A DNA stretch of 64,000 nt from NCBI RefSeq assembly GCF_005222755.1, contig NZ_STGD01000001.1, positions 310,001 to 374,000 of the forward strand, written 5' to 3'. Shown here one piece after another: positions 41,464-50,017 of the stretch. Position numbers and translations under genes: made by a program. The notes below the pieces were generated by a model. That model searched no databases and had not been told where the DNA came from. It was given only the letters and a program-made list of their open reading frames with translations. Position 1 is the stretch's first letter; the number at the start of each line of letters is the position of its first letter. The DNA is from Roseomonas sp. HF4. Its GTDB lineage: Bacteria; Pseudomonadota; Alphaproteobacteria; Acetobacterales; Acetobacteraceae.

Positions 41464-42354
41464 TCAGCGCTTCGCGCCGATGAACCGATGGATCTCCGTG
41501 TTGTCCACCGTGGGGCCCAGCGCGGCGACCGCCCCGGCCCAACGGTCCCGGCACAGCGCCAGCAGCCCCGCATCGAACCCCGTCTGCGCCGCGATGCTGC
41601 CCGCCGTATCGAGGTCCTTCCGCATCAGCCCGAGCTGGAACCCGCCCGCGTAGCGACCGCTGATGATCTCCTGCCGGGACTTGGTCTCGGTCGCGATGTT
41701 GCGGCCGGAGGACGCGTTCATCACGTCCGTCAGGATGCCGAGGTCTAGGCCCAGCGCCTCCCCCATCCGAAGCGCCTCGGCCGTTGCGAGCAGCCCCGCG
41801 GCGTAGACGAAATTGTTCAGCGCCTTCATCGCATGCGCGCTGCCGACGGCGCCGGTGCGGATGATCGCCTCCCCCATGCCGCGCAGCACGGGCTCCGCCT
41901 TGGTGAAGGCGGCGTCGTCGCCGCCCACCATGATGGCGAGCGTGCCTGTCCTGGCCTTCGCCACGCTGCCCGAGACCGGCGCATCCACCAGCGCCGCGCC
42001 GCGCGCGGCCGCCGCCTCGGCCAGGCGCCGCGTCTCGCCAGGCTCGGAGGATCCCATGTCGATCACGAGCATCCCCGGCCGCAGCGCCGCGAGCAGCCCG
42101 CCCTCGCCGTCCATGACCTGCGCCACGATGCGGCTGTTGGGCAGCATCAGCACGACGATGTCGGCCGCCGCCGCCACGGCGGCGGGATCCGGCGCGAAGG
42201 CCACCGCGCCGGGGGGCGCGCCCTCGGCCAGCGCGGCGCGCGCCGCATCCGAGGTATCGCAGCCGAGCACCCGGAAGCCGCGCGCGACCAGGCTGCGCGC
42301 CATCGGCAGCCCCATCATGCCGAGACCGATGAAGCCGACCTGCCGTTGATCCAT
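41464..42354 (-). CDS. NAD(P)-dependent beta-hydroxyacid dehydrogenase (3-hydroxyisobutyrate dehydrogenase family)
   Basis: 296 aa; start at 42354 after AGGAGGGAAC. 'VGFIGLGMMGLPMARSL' is the Rossmann motif, 'DAPVSGSVAKARTGTLAIMVGG' the substrate-binding block, catalytic lysine K177 in 'AHAMKALNNFVYA', and 'GLMRKDLDTA' the C-terminal helix motif. Family members oxidise 3-hydroxyisobutyrate, tartronate semialdehyde (GarR) or related 3-hydroxyacids. Monocistronic between the cyclase and the hydantoinase operon; 59 bp separate it from hyuA-like stop. GarR-type activity would fit with the glycerate kinase. Confidence 0.9.
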   Translation of the reverse strand: MDQRQVGFIGLGMMGLPMARSLVARGFRVLGCDTSDAARAALAEGAPPGAVAFAPDPAAVAAAADIVVLMLPNSRIVAQVMDGEGGLLAALRPGMLVIDMGSSEPGETRRLAEAAAARGAALVDAPVSGSVAKARTGTLAIMVGGDDAAFTKAEPVLRGMGEAIIRTGAVGSAHAMKALNNFVYAAGLLATAEALRMGEALGLDLGILTDVMNASSGRNIATETKSRQEIISGRYAGGFQLGLMRKDLDTAGSIAAQTGFDAGLLALCRDRWAGAVAALGPTVDNTEIHRFIGAKR

Positions 42355-42413
42355 CCGCGTTCCCTCCTGCGTCCTTGCGCGGATGGTCGGCCGCGCCACG
42401 CCGCAAGGCAAGG

Positions 42414-44441
42414 TCAGCCGCGCGTCAGCAGCAGCGCGCCGGATGCATGCATCTCGGCCGTCCATCCGGCGCCCAGCAGCGTCGTGGCGTCGAGCTGCGT
42501 GACAATGGCCGGGCCCGCGAAGCGCGCTCCGGGGCCCAGCCGCGCGCGGTCCAGCACCGGCGCCTCCACCGGCCCGCCGGCCAGCAGGATGATCTGCCGC
42601 CCCGTCTCGGCGCCCGCCGCGTCGCCGCCCGCGGGCGGGCTCGGCGCCGGGGCGGGCAGCAGGCCGGCGGCCTCGACGCGCAGCGTCACGATCTCGACCG
42701 GCACCTCCGGCAGGTCGAAGCCGTAGAGGCCGCGATGCGCGGCGCCGAAGGCCGCGCCCAGCGCCGCCGGGTCCTGCCAGGGGATGGCGAGCTCATGCCC
42801 CTGTTCCTCGTAGCGCATCAGCGCGACGCGGCGCGTGCGGCGGTCGGCCGCGGCGACCTGCTCGAGGTCGAACCAGGCGGCGGCCTCGGCCTCCAGCGCG
42901 CCGAAGGCCGCCTCGATGTGCGCCGTGTCGGCACCGTCCAGCGCGGTCGCGATGCTGCGCGTGAATTCCGCCTTGAGGTCGGCCGCCAGCAGCCCCTGCG
43001 CACAGAGCACGCCCGGCGCCGGCGGCACCAGCACGCGCGTGATGCCGAGCAGCTCCGCCAGCGCGCAGCCATGCAGCGGCCCCGCGCCGCCGAAGGGCAC
43101 CAGCCAGAAGTCGCGCGGGTCGTGCCCGCGCTCGACCGAGACGACGCGGATCGCGCCCACCATGTTGTTGTCCGCGATGGCGAGGATGCCGCGCGCCGCC
43201 GCATCCGGTGCGAGGCCGAGCGGCGCCGCGACGCGCGCGACCGCCGCCCGCGCGCGTTCGGCGTCGAGCGCCATGCGGCCGCCGAGCAGCGAGAGCGGCA
43301 GGTGGCCGAGCACCACATGCGCGTCCGTCACCGTCGCCTCGGTGCCGCCGCGCCCGTAGCAGGCGGGGCCGGGCTCGGCGCCGGCGCTCTGCGGGCCGAC
43401 CGTCAGCGCGCCATCCGTGCCGATGCGCGCGAGCGAGCCGCCGCCCGCGCCGATCGTCACCATGTCCACCATCGGCAGCGGCAGCGGCCAGGGGCCGACG
43501 CGGCCGGTCTGCGTCAGACCGACCTCGCCCTTGGCGATCAGGCAGATGTCGGCGCTGGTGCCGCCGATATCGACGGTGATGAGGTTCCCGATCCCCGCCG
43601 CCGCGGCCACCGCGCGCGCGCCGACCACGCCCGCGGCGGGACCCGACAAGGCGGTCTGCGCCGGCGCGCGGCGGATCGCCTCCGCCCCCGCCACGCCGCC
43701 GTTCGACTTCATCAGCAGGAGCGGCGCGGCGATGCCGGCCTCGGCGAGCCGCGCCTCGAGCCGCGCGATATAGGTCGAGACCGCGGGCATCACCGCGGCG
43801 TTCAGCACGGTCGCCATGCTGCGCTCGTATTCACGCACCACCGGGAAGACATCGACGGAGCAGGTGATCGCGAGGCCCGGCACCTCCTCCGCCAGGATCG
43901 CCACGGCGCGGCGCTCATGGGCCGGGTTGGCGAAGGCATGCAGGAAGCAGACGGCGATGGCGGCGACGCCCGCCGCCCTGGCCGCGCGTGCGGCGGTGCG
44001 CACGGCATCCTCGTCCAGCGGCGCGAGTTCGGCGCCGTCCGCGGCGATCCGCCCACAGGCCTCGAACACCAGGGATGGCGGCACGGGACGCTTTGGCTTG
44101 ATCCAGGCCCAGAGGTTGTCGCGCCGAGGCAGGTCGGCGCGGCCGATCTCGAGCACATGGCGGAAGCCAGCGGTGGTCAGCAGCGCGGTCGGCGCGGTGC
44201 GGCCTTCCAGGATCAGGTTTGTCGCGACGGTCGTGCCGTGCAGCACGCGGCCGGTCTCCTGCGCCTGCCGTCCCGCGGCCTCCAGCGCGATCCGCACGCC
44301 GGTCACGAAGGCCTCCGACGGGTCGCGCGGCGTCGACGGCGTCTTCGCCGTCCAGGCCTCGCCCGTCGCGGCGTCCTGCAGCGTCACGTCGGTGAAGGTG
44401 CCGCCGATATCGACCGCGACGATCAGGTCACGCGACGGCAT
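42414..44441 (-). CDS. hyuA: Hydantoinase/oxoprolinase A subunit
   Basis: 675 aa. N-terminal 'VAVDIGGTFTDVTLQD' is the ASKHA-fold phosphate-binding motif; 'HGTTVATNLILEGR', 'NLITVDIGGTSADICLI', 'MVDMVTIGAGGGSLARI', 'SAGAEPGPACYGRGG', 'FGGAGPLHGCALAELLG' follow. The A subunit phosphorylates or activates the cyclic amide with ATP, in N-methylhydantoinase, 5-oxoprolinase and acetophenone-carboxylase-like systems. Its start overlaps the B gene stop by 14 bp. Last gene of a seven-gene operon with a peptide-type ABC importer. The precise substrate is not determined. Confidence 0.92.
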   Translation of the reverse strand: MPSRDLIVAVDIGGTFTDVTLQDAATGEAWTAKTPSTPRDPSEAFVTGVRIALEAAGRQAQETGRVLHGTTVATNLILEGRTAPTALLTTAGFRHVLEIGRADLPRRDNLWAWIKPKRPVPPSLVFEACGRIAADGAELAPLDEDAVRTAARAARAAGVAAIAVCFLHAFANPAHERRAVAILAEEVPGLAITCSVDVFPVVREYERSMATVLNAAVMPAVSTYIARLEARLAEAGIAAPLLLMKSNGGVAGAEAIRRAPAQTALSGPAAGVVGARAVAAAAGIGNLITVDIGGTSADICLIAKGEVGLTQTGRVGPWPLPLPMVDMVTIGAGGGSLARIGTDGALTVGPQSAGAEPGPACYGRGGTEATVTDAHVVLGHLPLSLLGGRMALDAERARAAVARVAAPLGLAPDAAARGILAIADNNMVGAIRVVSVERGHDPRDFWLVPFGGAGPLHGCALAELLGITRVLVPPAPGVLCAQGLLAADLKAEFTRSIATALDGADTAHIEAAFGALEAEAAAWFDLEQVAAADRRTRRVALMRYEEQGHELAIPWQDPAALGAAFGAAHRGLYGFDLPEVPVEIVTLRVEAAGLLPAPAPSPPAGGDAAGAETGRQIILLAGGPVEAPVLDRARLGPGARFAGPAIVTQLDATTLLGAGWTAEMHASGALLLTRG

Positions 44442-46230
44442 CGCGGTATCCCTTCCGGTGGAACGGCCCGGCCGCCGGGCGCGTGGCGCGCAGCGCCGCC
44501 GTCGCCGCCGCGTCCACCGCGCCGTCGCGGATGACGACGCCATAGTCGCGCTCGGCGCGCGCCACGGAGACGAAGCCGCCCCGCACATCCTCCAGCACCT
44601 GCGCCTGCGGACGGTCGTGCGGATGGCCCCAGCCGCCGCCGCCGCCGGTCTCGATGCGGAAGACATCCCCGCGCCGGAGCATCGTGCCGTCCGACAGCGG
44701 CGCCAGCAGGCGCTCGCGATCCGTGCCGGGGTTCACCACGGCGCGGCCCGATCCGCCATTCATCCCGCCGGCCACGCCCCAGGGCGGGTTCAGCACGCTG
44801 TCGATGCGCACGGCGAGCATCGCCTCCTCGGCCATCACCTCGAATTCGCGCACCACGCCGCAGCCGCCGCGGTAGCGCCCGGCGCCGCCGGAATCGAGGT
44901 TCAGCCCATATTCGCGCAGCCGCACGGGATAGGAGAGTTCCATGAACTCCGCCGGGTAGTTCTCCTGCGCGACGAAATAGACGGCGTCGGTGCCGTCGGC
45001 GAAGGGGCGGGCGCCATAGCCGACGCCGATGCCGTCGCTCAGCAGGAAGCGCTTGCCCTCCGCCGTGCCGCGCAGCGCGATGACCACATAGGCGGAATGC
45101 GCCGCCGGCGCCTGGCCGCCGCGCGCCACGGCCACGAGGCCATGCAGCGCAGCCAGCAGCCGCATCATGGTCAGCCCGCGCAGGCCGAGCGGCGCGGGCG
45201 GGCGCGGCGCCAGCAGCGAGCCCTCGCGCAGCCGCACCTCGTCGATCGCGTGCGGCGCGCCCGCGTTCAGCACCTGCCCCGCCTGCCCCTGCAGCACATA
45301 GAGGCCGAGCGCCATCCCCGGCACGTCCGGGTGCATCAGCAGGTTCACGGGGCCGGGCGCCTGGTCGTCGGTTTCCGTCGCGTCGAAGACGAAGCGGTCG
45401 TCCGGCGTGCGCGTCAGCGCCAGGCGCAGCGTGAAGGGCCCGTTCCCGTGCCCGTCCGTGTCGATGGCATCGGCGAAGCGCGTCGTGCCGACCGGAAAGA
45501 TCGCCTTGAGCTGCGCGCGCACCGTCGCCTCGGTGCGCGCGAGCAATTGCCGGAAGGCATCGGCCAGCACGCCGGGGCCGAAGCGCCCCGCCATCTCGGC
45601 CAGCCGCTTCTCGCCGAGCCGCACGGCCGCCATCAGCGCGCGCGTGTCGCCCTGCGACTGCGTCGGGAAGCGGGAATTGCGCCAGAAGGTCCGCAGCAGG
45701 TCCTCGTTCGTCTCGCCGCCCCGCATCAGGCGGACCGGGGGCACGATGATGCCTTCCTGGAAATGGTCGGTGGCGTCCGGGCTGATCGAGCCGGGACGCA
45801 GCCCCCCGATGTCGGAGAAATGCGCCCAGCCCATCACGAAGCCGACGCGCCGCCCCTCGTGGAAGGCGGGTGCCAGGAAAACCTGGTCGTTGGAATGCGA
45901 GACCGCGCCGCGGCTGCCGTAGCAGTCATTGTACCAGTAGAGGTCGCCCTCCCGCATCCCGTCGATCGGGTAGTGCGCGGCGACGGGGGCCACGATGTCG
46001 CCGAAGATCGGCAGGTCGCTGCCGACCGCCATGGCGCCCTCGGCGTCGAACAGCGCGGTGTAGAAATCCTTCTTCTCACGGATGAAGGCGGACATGGCGG
46101 TGCGTTCGAGCAGCGCCTCCATCTCGGCCTGCGCGGCGCGCGCGGCGCCGCGGATGATCTCGAGGGTGACGGGGTCGCAGGTCGTCATGGGCGGGGCACC
46201 GCGGGAGGGGGTGAACGGCACGTCGGTCAT
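44428..46230 (-). CDS. hyuB: Hydantoinase/oxoprolinase B subunit
   Basis: 600 aa. 'VTLEIIRGAARAAQAEMEALLERTAMSAFIREKKDF', 'YNDCYGSRGAVSHSNDQVFLAP', 'GWAHFSDIGGLRPGSISPDATD', 'FQEGIIVPPVRLMRGG', and the C-terminal Gly-rich 'RIETGGGGGWGHPHDRP' are the classic B-subunit blocks. The HFxDIGG and following His/Asp residues likely bind metal. It hydrolyses the activated ring together with the A subunit. The ATG shares one base with the ATPase stop codon, so translation is coupled from the importer into the enzyme. Confidence 0.92.
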   Translation of the reverse strand: MTDVPFTPSRGAPPMTTCDPVTLEIIRGAARAAQAEMEALLERTAMSAFIREKKDFYTALFDAEGAMAVGSDLPIFGDIVAPVAAHYPIDGMREGDLYWYNDCYGSRGAVSHSNDQVFLAPAFHEGRRVGFVMGWAHFSDIGGLRPGSISPDATDHFQEGIIVPPVRLMRGGETNEDLLRTFWRNSRFPTQSQGDTRALMAAVRLGEKRLAEMAGRFGPGVLADAFRQLLARTEATVRAQLKAIFPVGTTRFADAIDTDGHGNGPFTLRLALTRTPDDRFVFDATETDDQAPGPVNLLMHPDVPGMALGLYVLQGQAGQVLNAGAPHAIDEVRLREGSLLAPRPPAPLGLRGLTMMRLLAALHGLVAVARGGQAPAAHSAYVVIALRGTAEGKRFLLSDGIGVGYGARPFADGTDAVYFVAQENYPAEFMELSYPVRLREYGLNLDSGGAGRYRGGCGVVREFEVMAEEAMLAVRIDSVLNPPWGVAGGMNGGSGRAVVNPGTDRERLLAPLSDGTMLRRGDVFRIETGGGGGWGHPHDRPQAQVLEDVRGGFVSVARAERDYGVVIRDGAVDAAATAALRATRPAAGPFHRKGYRDAVA

Positions 46231-47195
46231 CACGCCACCTCTCGCCAGCGCAGGCAGGCCACCGCATGGTCCGGGCCGGCGGCCTCGCGCACCGGCACGG
46301 TATGCGCGCAGGGTTCGCGGGCCTCGGCGCAGCGCGGATGGAAACGGCAGCCGGGCGGAACCGCGGCCAGGCTCGGCGGGTCACCGGGCAGCGACGGCCC
46401 GCTCTCCCGCCCGTCCAGGTGCGGCGCGGCGGCCAGCAGCGCACGCGTGTAGGGATGGCGCGGCGCGGCGAACAGCGCGGCGGCCGTGCCCTCCTCCACC
46501 ACCTGCCCGAGGTACATCACGGCGACACGGTCGCAGACCCGCCGTACCACGGACAGGTCGTGCGAGATGAACACGTAGGTCAGGCCGAAGCGGGCGCGCA
46601 GGTCGCGCAGCAGCCGCAGCACCGCGGCCTGCACGGACAGGTCGAGCCCCGCCGTCGGCTCGTCCAGGATCACGACCTTGGGCCGCAGAAGCAGGATGCG
46701 CGCGAGCCCGATGCGCCGCTGCTGCCCGCCCGACAATTCATGCGGGTAGCGGTCCGCGAGCGCGGGATCGAGGCCGACGGCGGCAAGCGTCTCGGCGATG
46801 CGCGCCTGCTGTTCCGCGCGCGCCGTCACGCCATGGATGGCAAGCCCCTCGGCGAGCGTCGCACCCACGCGCCACCAGGGGTCGAGCGCCGCGCCGGGGT
46901 CCTGGTGGACATACTGCACCGCCTCCCGCACCCGGCGCGCCGCGCGCGGGTCGAGGCCGGAGACACGGCGGCCTTCGAGCCTGATCTCGCCGGCGCTCTC
47001 GCGCTGCAGGCCGAGCAGCGCGCGCGCGAGCGTGGTCTTGCCGCAGCCGCTCTCGCCCACGATGCCGAAGGTCTCGCCCTCGGCGATGGAAAGGTCGACA
47101 CCATCCACCGCGCGCACGCCGGCGCGGTGGCGCAGCAGGCCCCGCCGCGCGCCGAGCTCGACGCGCAGGGCCGAGCAACCGAGGATCTCAGCCAT
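46230..47195 (-). CDS. Peptide/nickel-type ABC transporter ATP-binding protein (DppF-like)
   Basis: 321 aa. Walker A GESGCGKTT, 'VQYVHQDPGAALDP' (Q-loop), 'LSGGQQRRIGLARIL' signature, 'VVILDEPTAGLDLSVQ' Walker B, 'FISHDLSVV' switch, and the oligopeptide-specific C-terminal tail 'PPGCRFHPRCAEA' with cysteines. Start overlaps the DppD-like stop by 8 bp. Works as heterodimer with the neighbouring ATPase. 'FKNVSK'-type regions are absent; nothing unusual otherwise. Confidence 0.94.
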   Translation of the reverse strand: MAEILGCSALRVELGARRGLLRHRAGVRAVDGVDLSIAEGETFGIVGESGCGKTTLARALLGLQRESAGEIRLEGRRVSGLDPRAARRVREAVQYVHQDPGAALDPWWRVGATLAEGLAIHGVTARAEQQARIAETLAAVGLDPALADRYPHELSGGQQRRIGLARILLLRPKVVILDEPTAGLDLSVQAAVLRLLRDLRARFGLTYVFISHDLSVVRRVCDRVAVMYLGQVVEEGTAAALFAAPRHPYTRALLAAAPHLDGRESGPSLPGDPPSLAAVPPGCRFHPRCAEAREPCAHTVPVREAAGPDHAVACLRWREVA

Positions 47196-48159
47196 CCGCC
47201 ACCTCCGGCAACGGATCGGCGTGCCAGGGGCAGGCGACGCGATGGCCGTCCGGCAGCGTCACGAGCGCGGGCGGCTCGACCGGGCAGCCGGACCGGATGA
47301 TCGGGCAGCGCGGATGGAAGCGGCAGCCGGAGGGCTGCGCCGTCGCCGCCGGCACCGTGCCCGGGATGCCGAGCAGGTCCGTCGCCCGGTCCGGATGGCA
47401 GGCGAGCAGCATGCGCGTGTAGGGGTGGCGCGGCGCGTCCAGCACCTCCCGCGTCGGCCCGGCCTCGATGACGCGGCCGGCGTAGAGCACCGCCACCTCC
47501 TCGCACACATTGGCCAGCACGCCGAAATCATGCGTGACGAACAGCAGCGAGAGCCCGCGCTCGGCGACCAAGCCGCGCAGCAGCGCCAAGATCTCGCGCT
47601 GCGTCGTGACGTCCAGCGCCGTCGTCGGTTCGTCCGCGACGACCAGCGAAGGCTCGCAGGCGAGCGCTGCCGCGATCAGCAGCCTCTGCCGCTGCCCGCC
47701 CGAGAACTGGTGCGGATATTTCCGCAGCGCGGCCTCGGGGTCCGGCAGCTGCACGGCGCGGAACAGGTCGAGGATCCGCGCCCGATGCCCGGCGCGCGGG
47801 CCCTTCGCATGGCGGCGCATGATCTCGAGGATCTGGTCCCCCGCGCGGAACACGGGGTTCAGCGACAGGTAGGGATCCTGCGGCACGAAGCCGATCCGCC
47901 CGCGGGCGGAGGCGGCACCGTCGGCGAGGATGTCACGACCTTCGAACAGGATGGCGCCGCGGGGCGGTTCGGCGCCGCGCGGCAGGATGCCGAGGATGGC
48001 GCGCAGCAGCGTGGACTTGCCGCAGCCGCTTTCGCCCACCACGCCGACCGTGCCGCCGCGCGGCACCGTCAGCGCGACATCGTCGAGAATGTCGGCGAGC
48101 CCGGCCTCCGTGCGCAGCCGCACGCCGAGGCCGCGCACCTCCAGCACCGGCACGCTCAT
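47188..48159 (-). CDS. Peptide/nickel-type ABC transporter ATP-binding protein (DppD-like)
   Basis: 323 aa; start at 48159 overlaps the permease stop by four bases. 'VLEVRGLGVRLRTEAGLADILDDVAL', Walker A GESGCGKST, 'GFVPQDPYLSLNPVFRAGDQI', 'FSGGQRQRLLIAAALACEP', 'VVADEPTTALDVTTQ', 'FVTHDFGVLANVCEEVAVLYAGRVIE', and the C-terminal 'PSGCRFHPRCPI' cysteine motif. Partner of the DppF-like subunit in energising uptake. An upstream in-frame extension to 48270 would overlap the permease and is rejected. Confidence 0.94.
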   Translation of the reverse strand: MSVPVLEVRGLGVRLRTEAGLADILDDVALTVPRGGTVGVVGESGCGKSTLLRAILGILPRGAEPPRGAILFEGRDILADGAASARGRIGFVPQDPYLSLNPVFRAGDQILEIMRRHAKGPRAGHRARILDLFRAVQLPDPEAALRKYPHQFSGGQRQRLLIAAALACEPSLVVADEPTTALDVTTQREILALLRGLVAERGLSLLFVTHDFGVLANVCEEVAVLYAGRVIEAGPTREVLDAPRHPYTRMLLACHPDRATDLLGIPGTVPAATAQPSGCRFHPRCPIIRSGCPVEPPALVTLPDGHRVACPWHADPLPEVADG

Positions 48160-48998
48160 CGACGGGACCGCCGGAGCCGCGGGTCGGCCGCGTCGCGCAG
48201 GCCATCGCCGAGCAGGTTGAAGCCCAGCACCAGCAGCAGGATCGCAAGCCCCGGGAAGGTCGGGAACCACCAGGCCTCCGGCAGATGCTGCCGCGCCTCG
48301 GCGACCGCGAGCCCCCAGTCGGGCGAGGGCGGCGCGGCGCCGACGCCGAGGAAGCCCAGGATCGCCGCCGTCAGGATGGTGAAGCCCATGCCGATGGTGG
48401 CGCGCACCAGCACCGCCGGCGCCGCGTTCGGCAGCACGTGCAGGAACAGGATGCGCGCGGGGCTCGCGCCGATGCCCGCCAGCGCATCCACGAACAGGGA
48501 TGATCGCAGGCGCCGCGTCTCGGCGAAGACGGTGCGCGCGAAGAAGGGCCAGTAGGTCAGCGCCAGCGCCACCATCGCGGCCGTGATGCCGGGCGCCAGC
48601 AACTGGCCCAGCGCGAGCGCCAGGATCAGCTGCGGCACGGCCAGGAACACGTCGGTCACGCGCATCAGCGATTCCGACAGCCAGCCTTCGCGCCAGCCGG
48701 CCGCGAGGCCGATCGGCACGCCGATCGCCATGGCGGCGAGCACGACCGTGACCGCGACCGCCAGCGCGTTGCGCGTGCCGAGGATGACGCGGGAGAGGAT
48801 GTCGCGCCCGAGATTGTCCGTGCCGAACGGGAACTCGGCCGAGGGCGCGCGCAGGCGCTGCATGATGTGGCTCTCGAAGGCGTCGTCCGGATAGGGCGCG
48901 ATCCAGGGCGCGAAGGCGGCCACGATCACGGCGAACAGCACGATCAGGAGGCCGAGAAACGCGACGGGGTCGCGCGCCAGCAGGCGGAGCGCCGTCAC
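48156..48998 (-). CDS. Peptide-type ABC transporter permease (DppC-like)
   Basis: 280 aa. The N-terminal 'LLARDPVAFLGLLIVLFAVIVAAFAPWIAP' and 'FPFGTDNLGRDILSRVILGTRNAL' are DppC hallmarks; the ATPase-docking loop is 'ALAGIGASPARILFLHVLPNAAPAVLVRA', and 'VGAAPPSPDWGLAVAEARQHL' precedes the last membrane segment. About six transmembrane helices. Four-base overlaps on both sides make it translationally coupled to dppB- and dppD-like genes. Confidence 0.94.
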   Translation of the reverse strand: MTALRLLARDPVAFLGLLIVLFAVIVAAFAPWIAPYPDDAFESHIMQRLRAPSAEFPFGTDNLGRDILSRVILGTRNALAVAVTVVLAAMAIGVPIGLAAGWREGWLSESLMRVTDVFLAVPQLILALALGQLLAPGITAAMVALALTYWPFFARTVFAETRRLRSSLFVDALAGIGASPARILFLHVLPNAAPAVLVRATIGMGFTILTAAILGFLGVGAAPPSPDWGLAVAEARQHLPEAWWFPTFPGLAILLLVLGFNLLGDGLRDAADPRLRRSRR

Positions 48999-50008
48999 TT
49001 CGCCTCCTCCGCCACGCGCGGGTCGATCAGCGCCTGCGCCACGTCCACCGCGACGTTCACCACCGCATAGACCACGCCGACGACCAGCGTGACGGCAAGC
49101 AGCGCCTTGTAGTCGGCCGACAGGATCGCCTGCACCGCATAGGTGCCGAGGCCCGGCCAGTCGAAGATCGCCTCGACCGCCACGGCGCCCGAGATCAGCG
49201 CGCCGAACAGCAGCCCGACCTGCGTGACGACCAGCGTCACGGCGTTGCGCAGCACGTAGATCGCGGCCAGCCGCACGCGCCCGTAGCCGGCGGCCCGCGC
49301 GTAGAGCACGAAGTCCTTCTGCAGCGTCTCCAGCACGCCGGACCGCGTGAAGCGCGCGATGGTGGCAAGCCCCGGCAGCGCGAGCGTGACGGCGGGCAGC
49401 GCCAGGTGCCGCAGCGCGTCGACGAACATGTCCGGCCGGCCGGCCACCAGGGTGTCGATCAGCAGGAACCCCGTGACACGCGGCGGCGGCCCCAGCGCGA
49501 CATCGACGCGCCCGCGCAGCGGCAGCACGTCGAGGTCCATCGAGAAGACCAGTTGCAGCATGATCGCGAGCCAGAAGGACGCGACGGCCAGCCCGCCCAC
49601 CGACAGCAGCCGCACCAGGTGGTCGATGGGCCCGTTGTGGTTCAGCGCCGCCACCAGGCCGAGCGGCACGCCGAGCACGGTCGCGAGGAACAGCGCCGCG
49701 AAGGTCAGCTCGAGGGTTGCCGGCAGGCGCTGCGCGATCTCCTCCGAGACCGGCCGGCCGGAGAAGATGCTGCGCCCGAAATCACCGGTCAGCACCTGGC
49801 GCAGATGGATCCAGGCCTGTTCCAGGATCGGCCGGTCGAGGCCGTATTGCGCGCGGATCTCGGCGATCAGCGCCGGCGTCGCGCCATCCCCGGCGAGCGT
49901 CGCCGCCGGGTCGCCGGGAATGACGCGGGACAACACGAAGGTCAGGATGACCAGACCGAACAGCGCCGGCAGCGCGAGCAGCAGCCGGCGCAGGATGTAG
50001 CGCGCCAC
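48995..50008 (-). CDS. Peptide-type ABC transporter permease (DppB-like)
   Basis: 337 aa. 'MARYILRRLLLALPALFGLVILTFVLSRVIPGDPA' and 'GLDRPILEQAWIHLRQVLTGDFGRSIFSGRPV' are typical of DppB; the docking loop lies in 'LYARAAGYGRVRLAAIYVLRNA', and 'GALISGAVAVEAIFDWPGLGTYAVQAI' is the C-terminal signature. Six transmembrane helices. It starts nine bases after the binding-protein stop. Confidence 0.94.
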   Translation of the reverse strand: MARYILRRLLLALPALFGLVILTFVLSRVIPGDPAATLAGDGATPALIAEIRAQYGLDRPILEQAWIHLRQVLTGDFGRSIFSGRPVSEEIAQRLPATLELTFAALFLATVLGVPLGLVAALNHNGPIDHLVRLLSVGGLAVASFWLAIMLQLVFSMDLDVLPLRGRVDVALGPPPRVTGFLLIDTLVAGRPDMFVDALRHLALPAVTLALPGLATIARFTRSGVLETLQKDFVLYARAAGYGRVRLAAIYVLRNAVTLVVTQVGLLFGALISGAVAVEAIFDWPGLGTYAVQAILSADYKALLAVTLVVGVVYAVVNVAVDVAQALIDPRVAEEAK

Positions 50009-50017
50009 CCGGCGCGC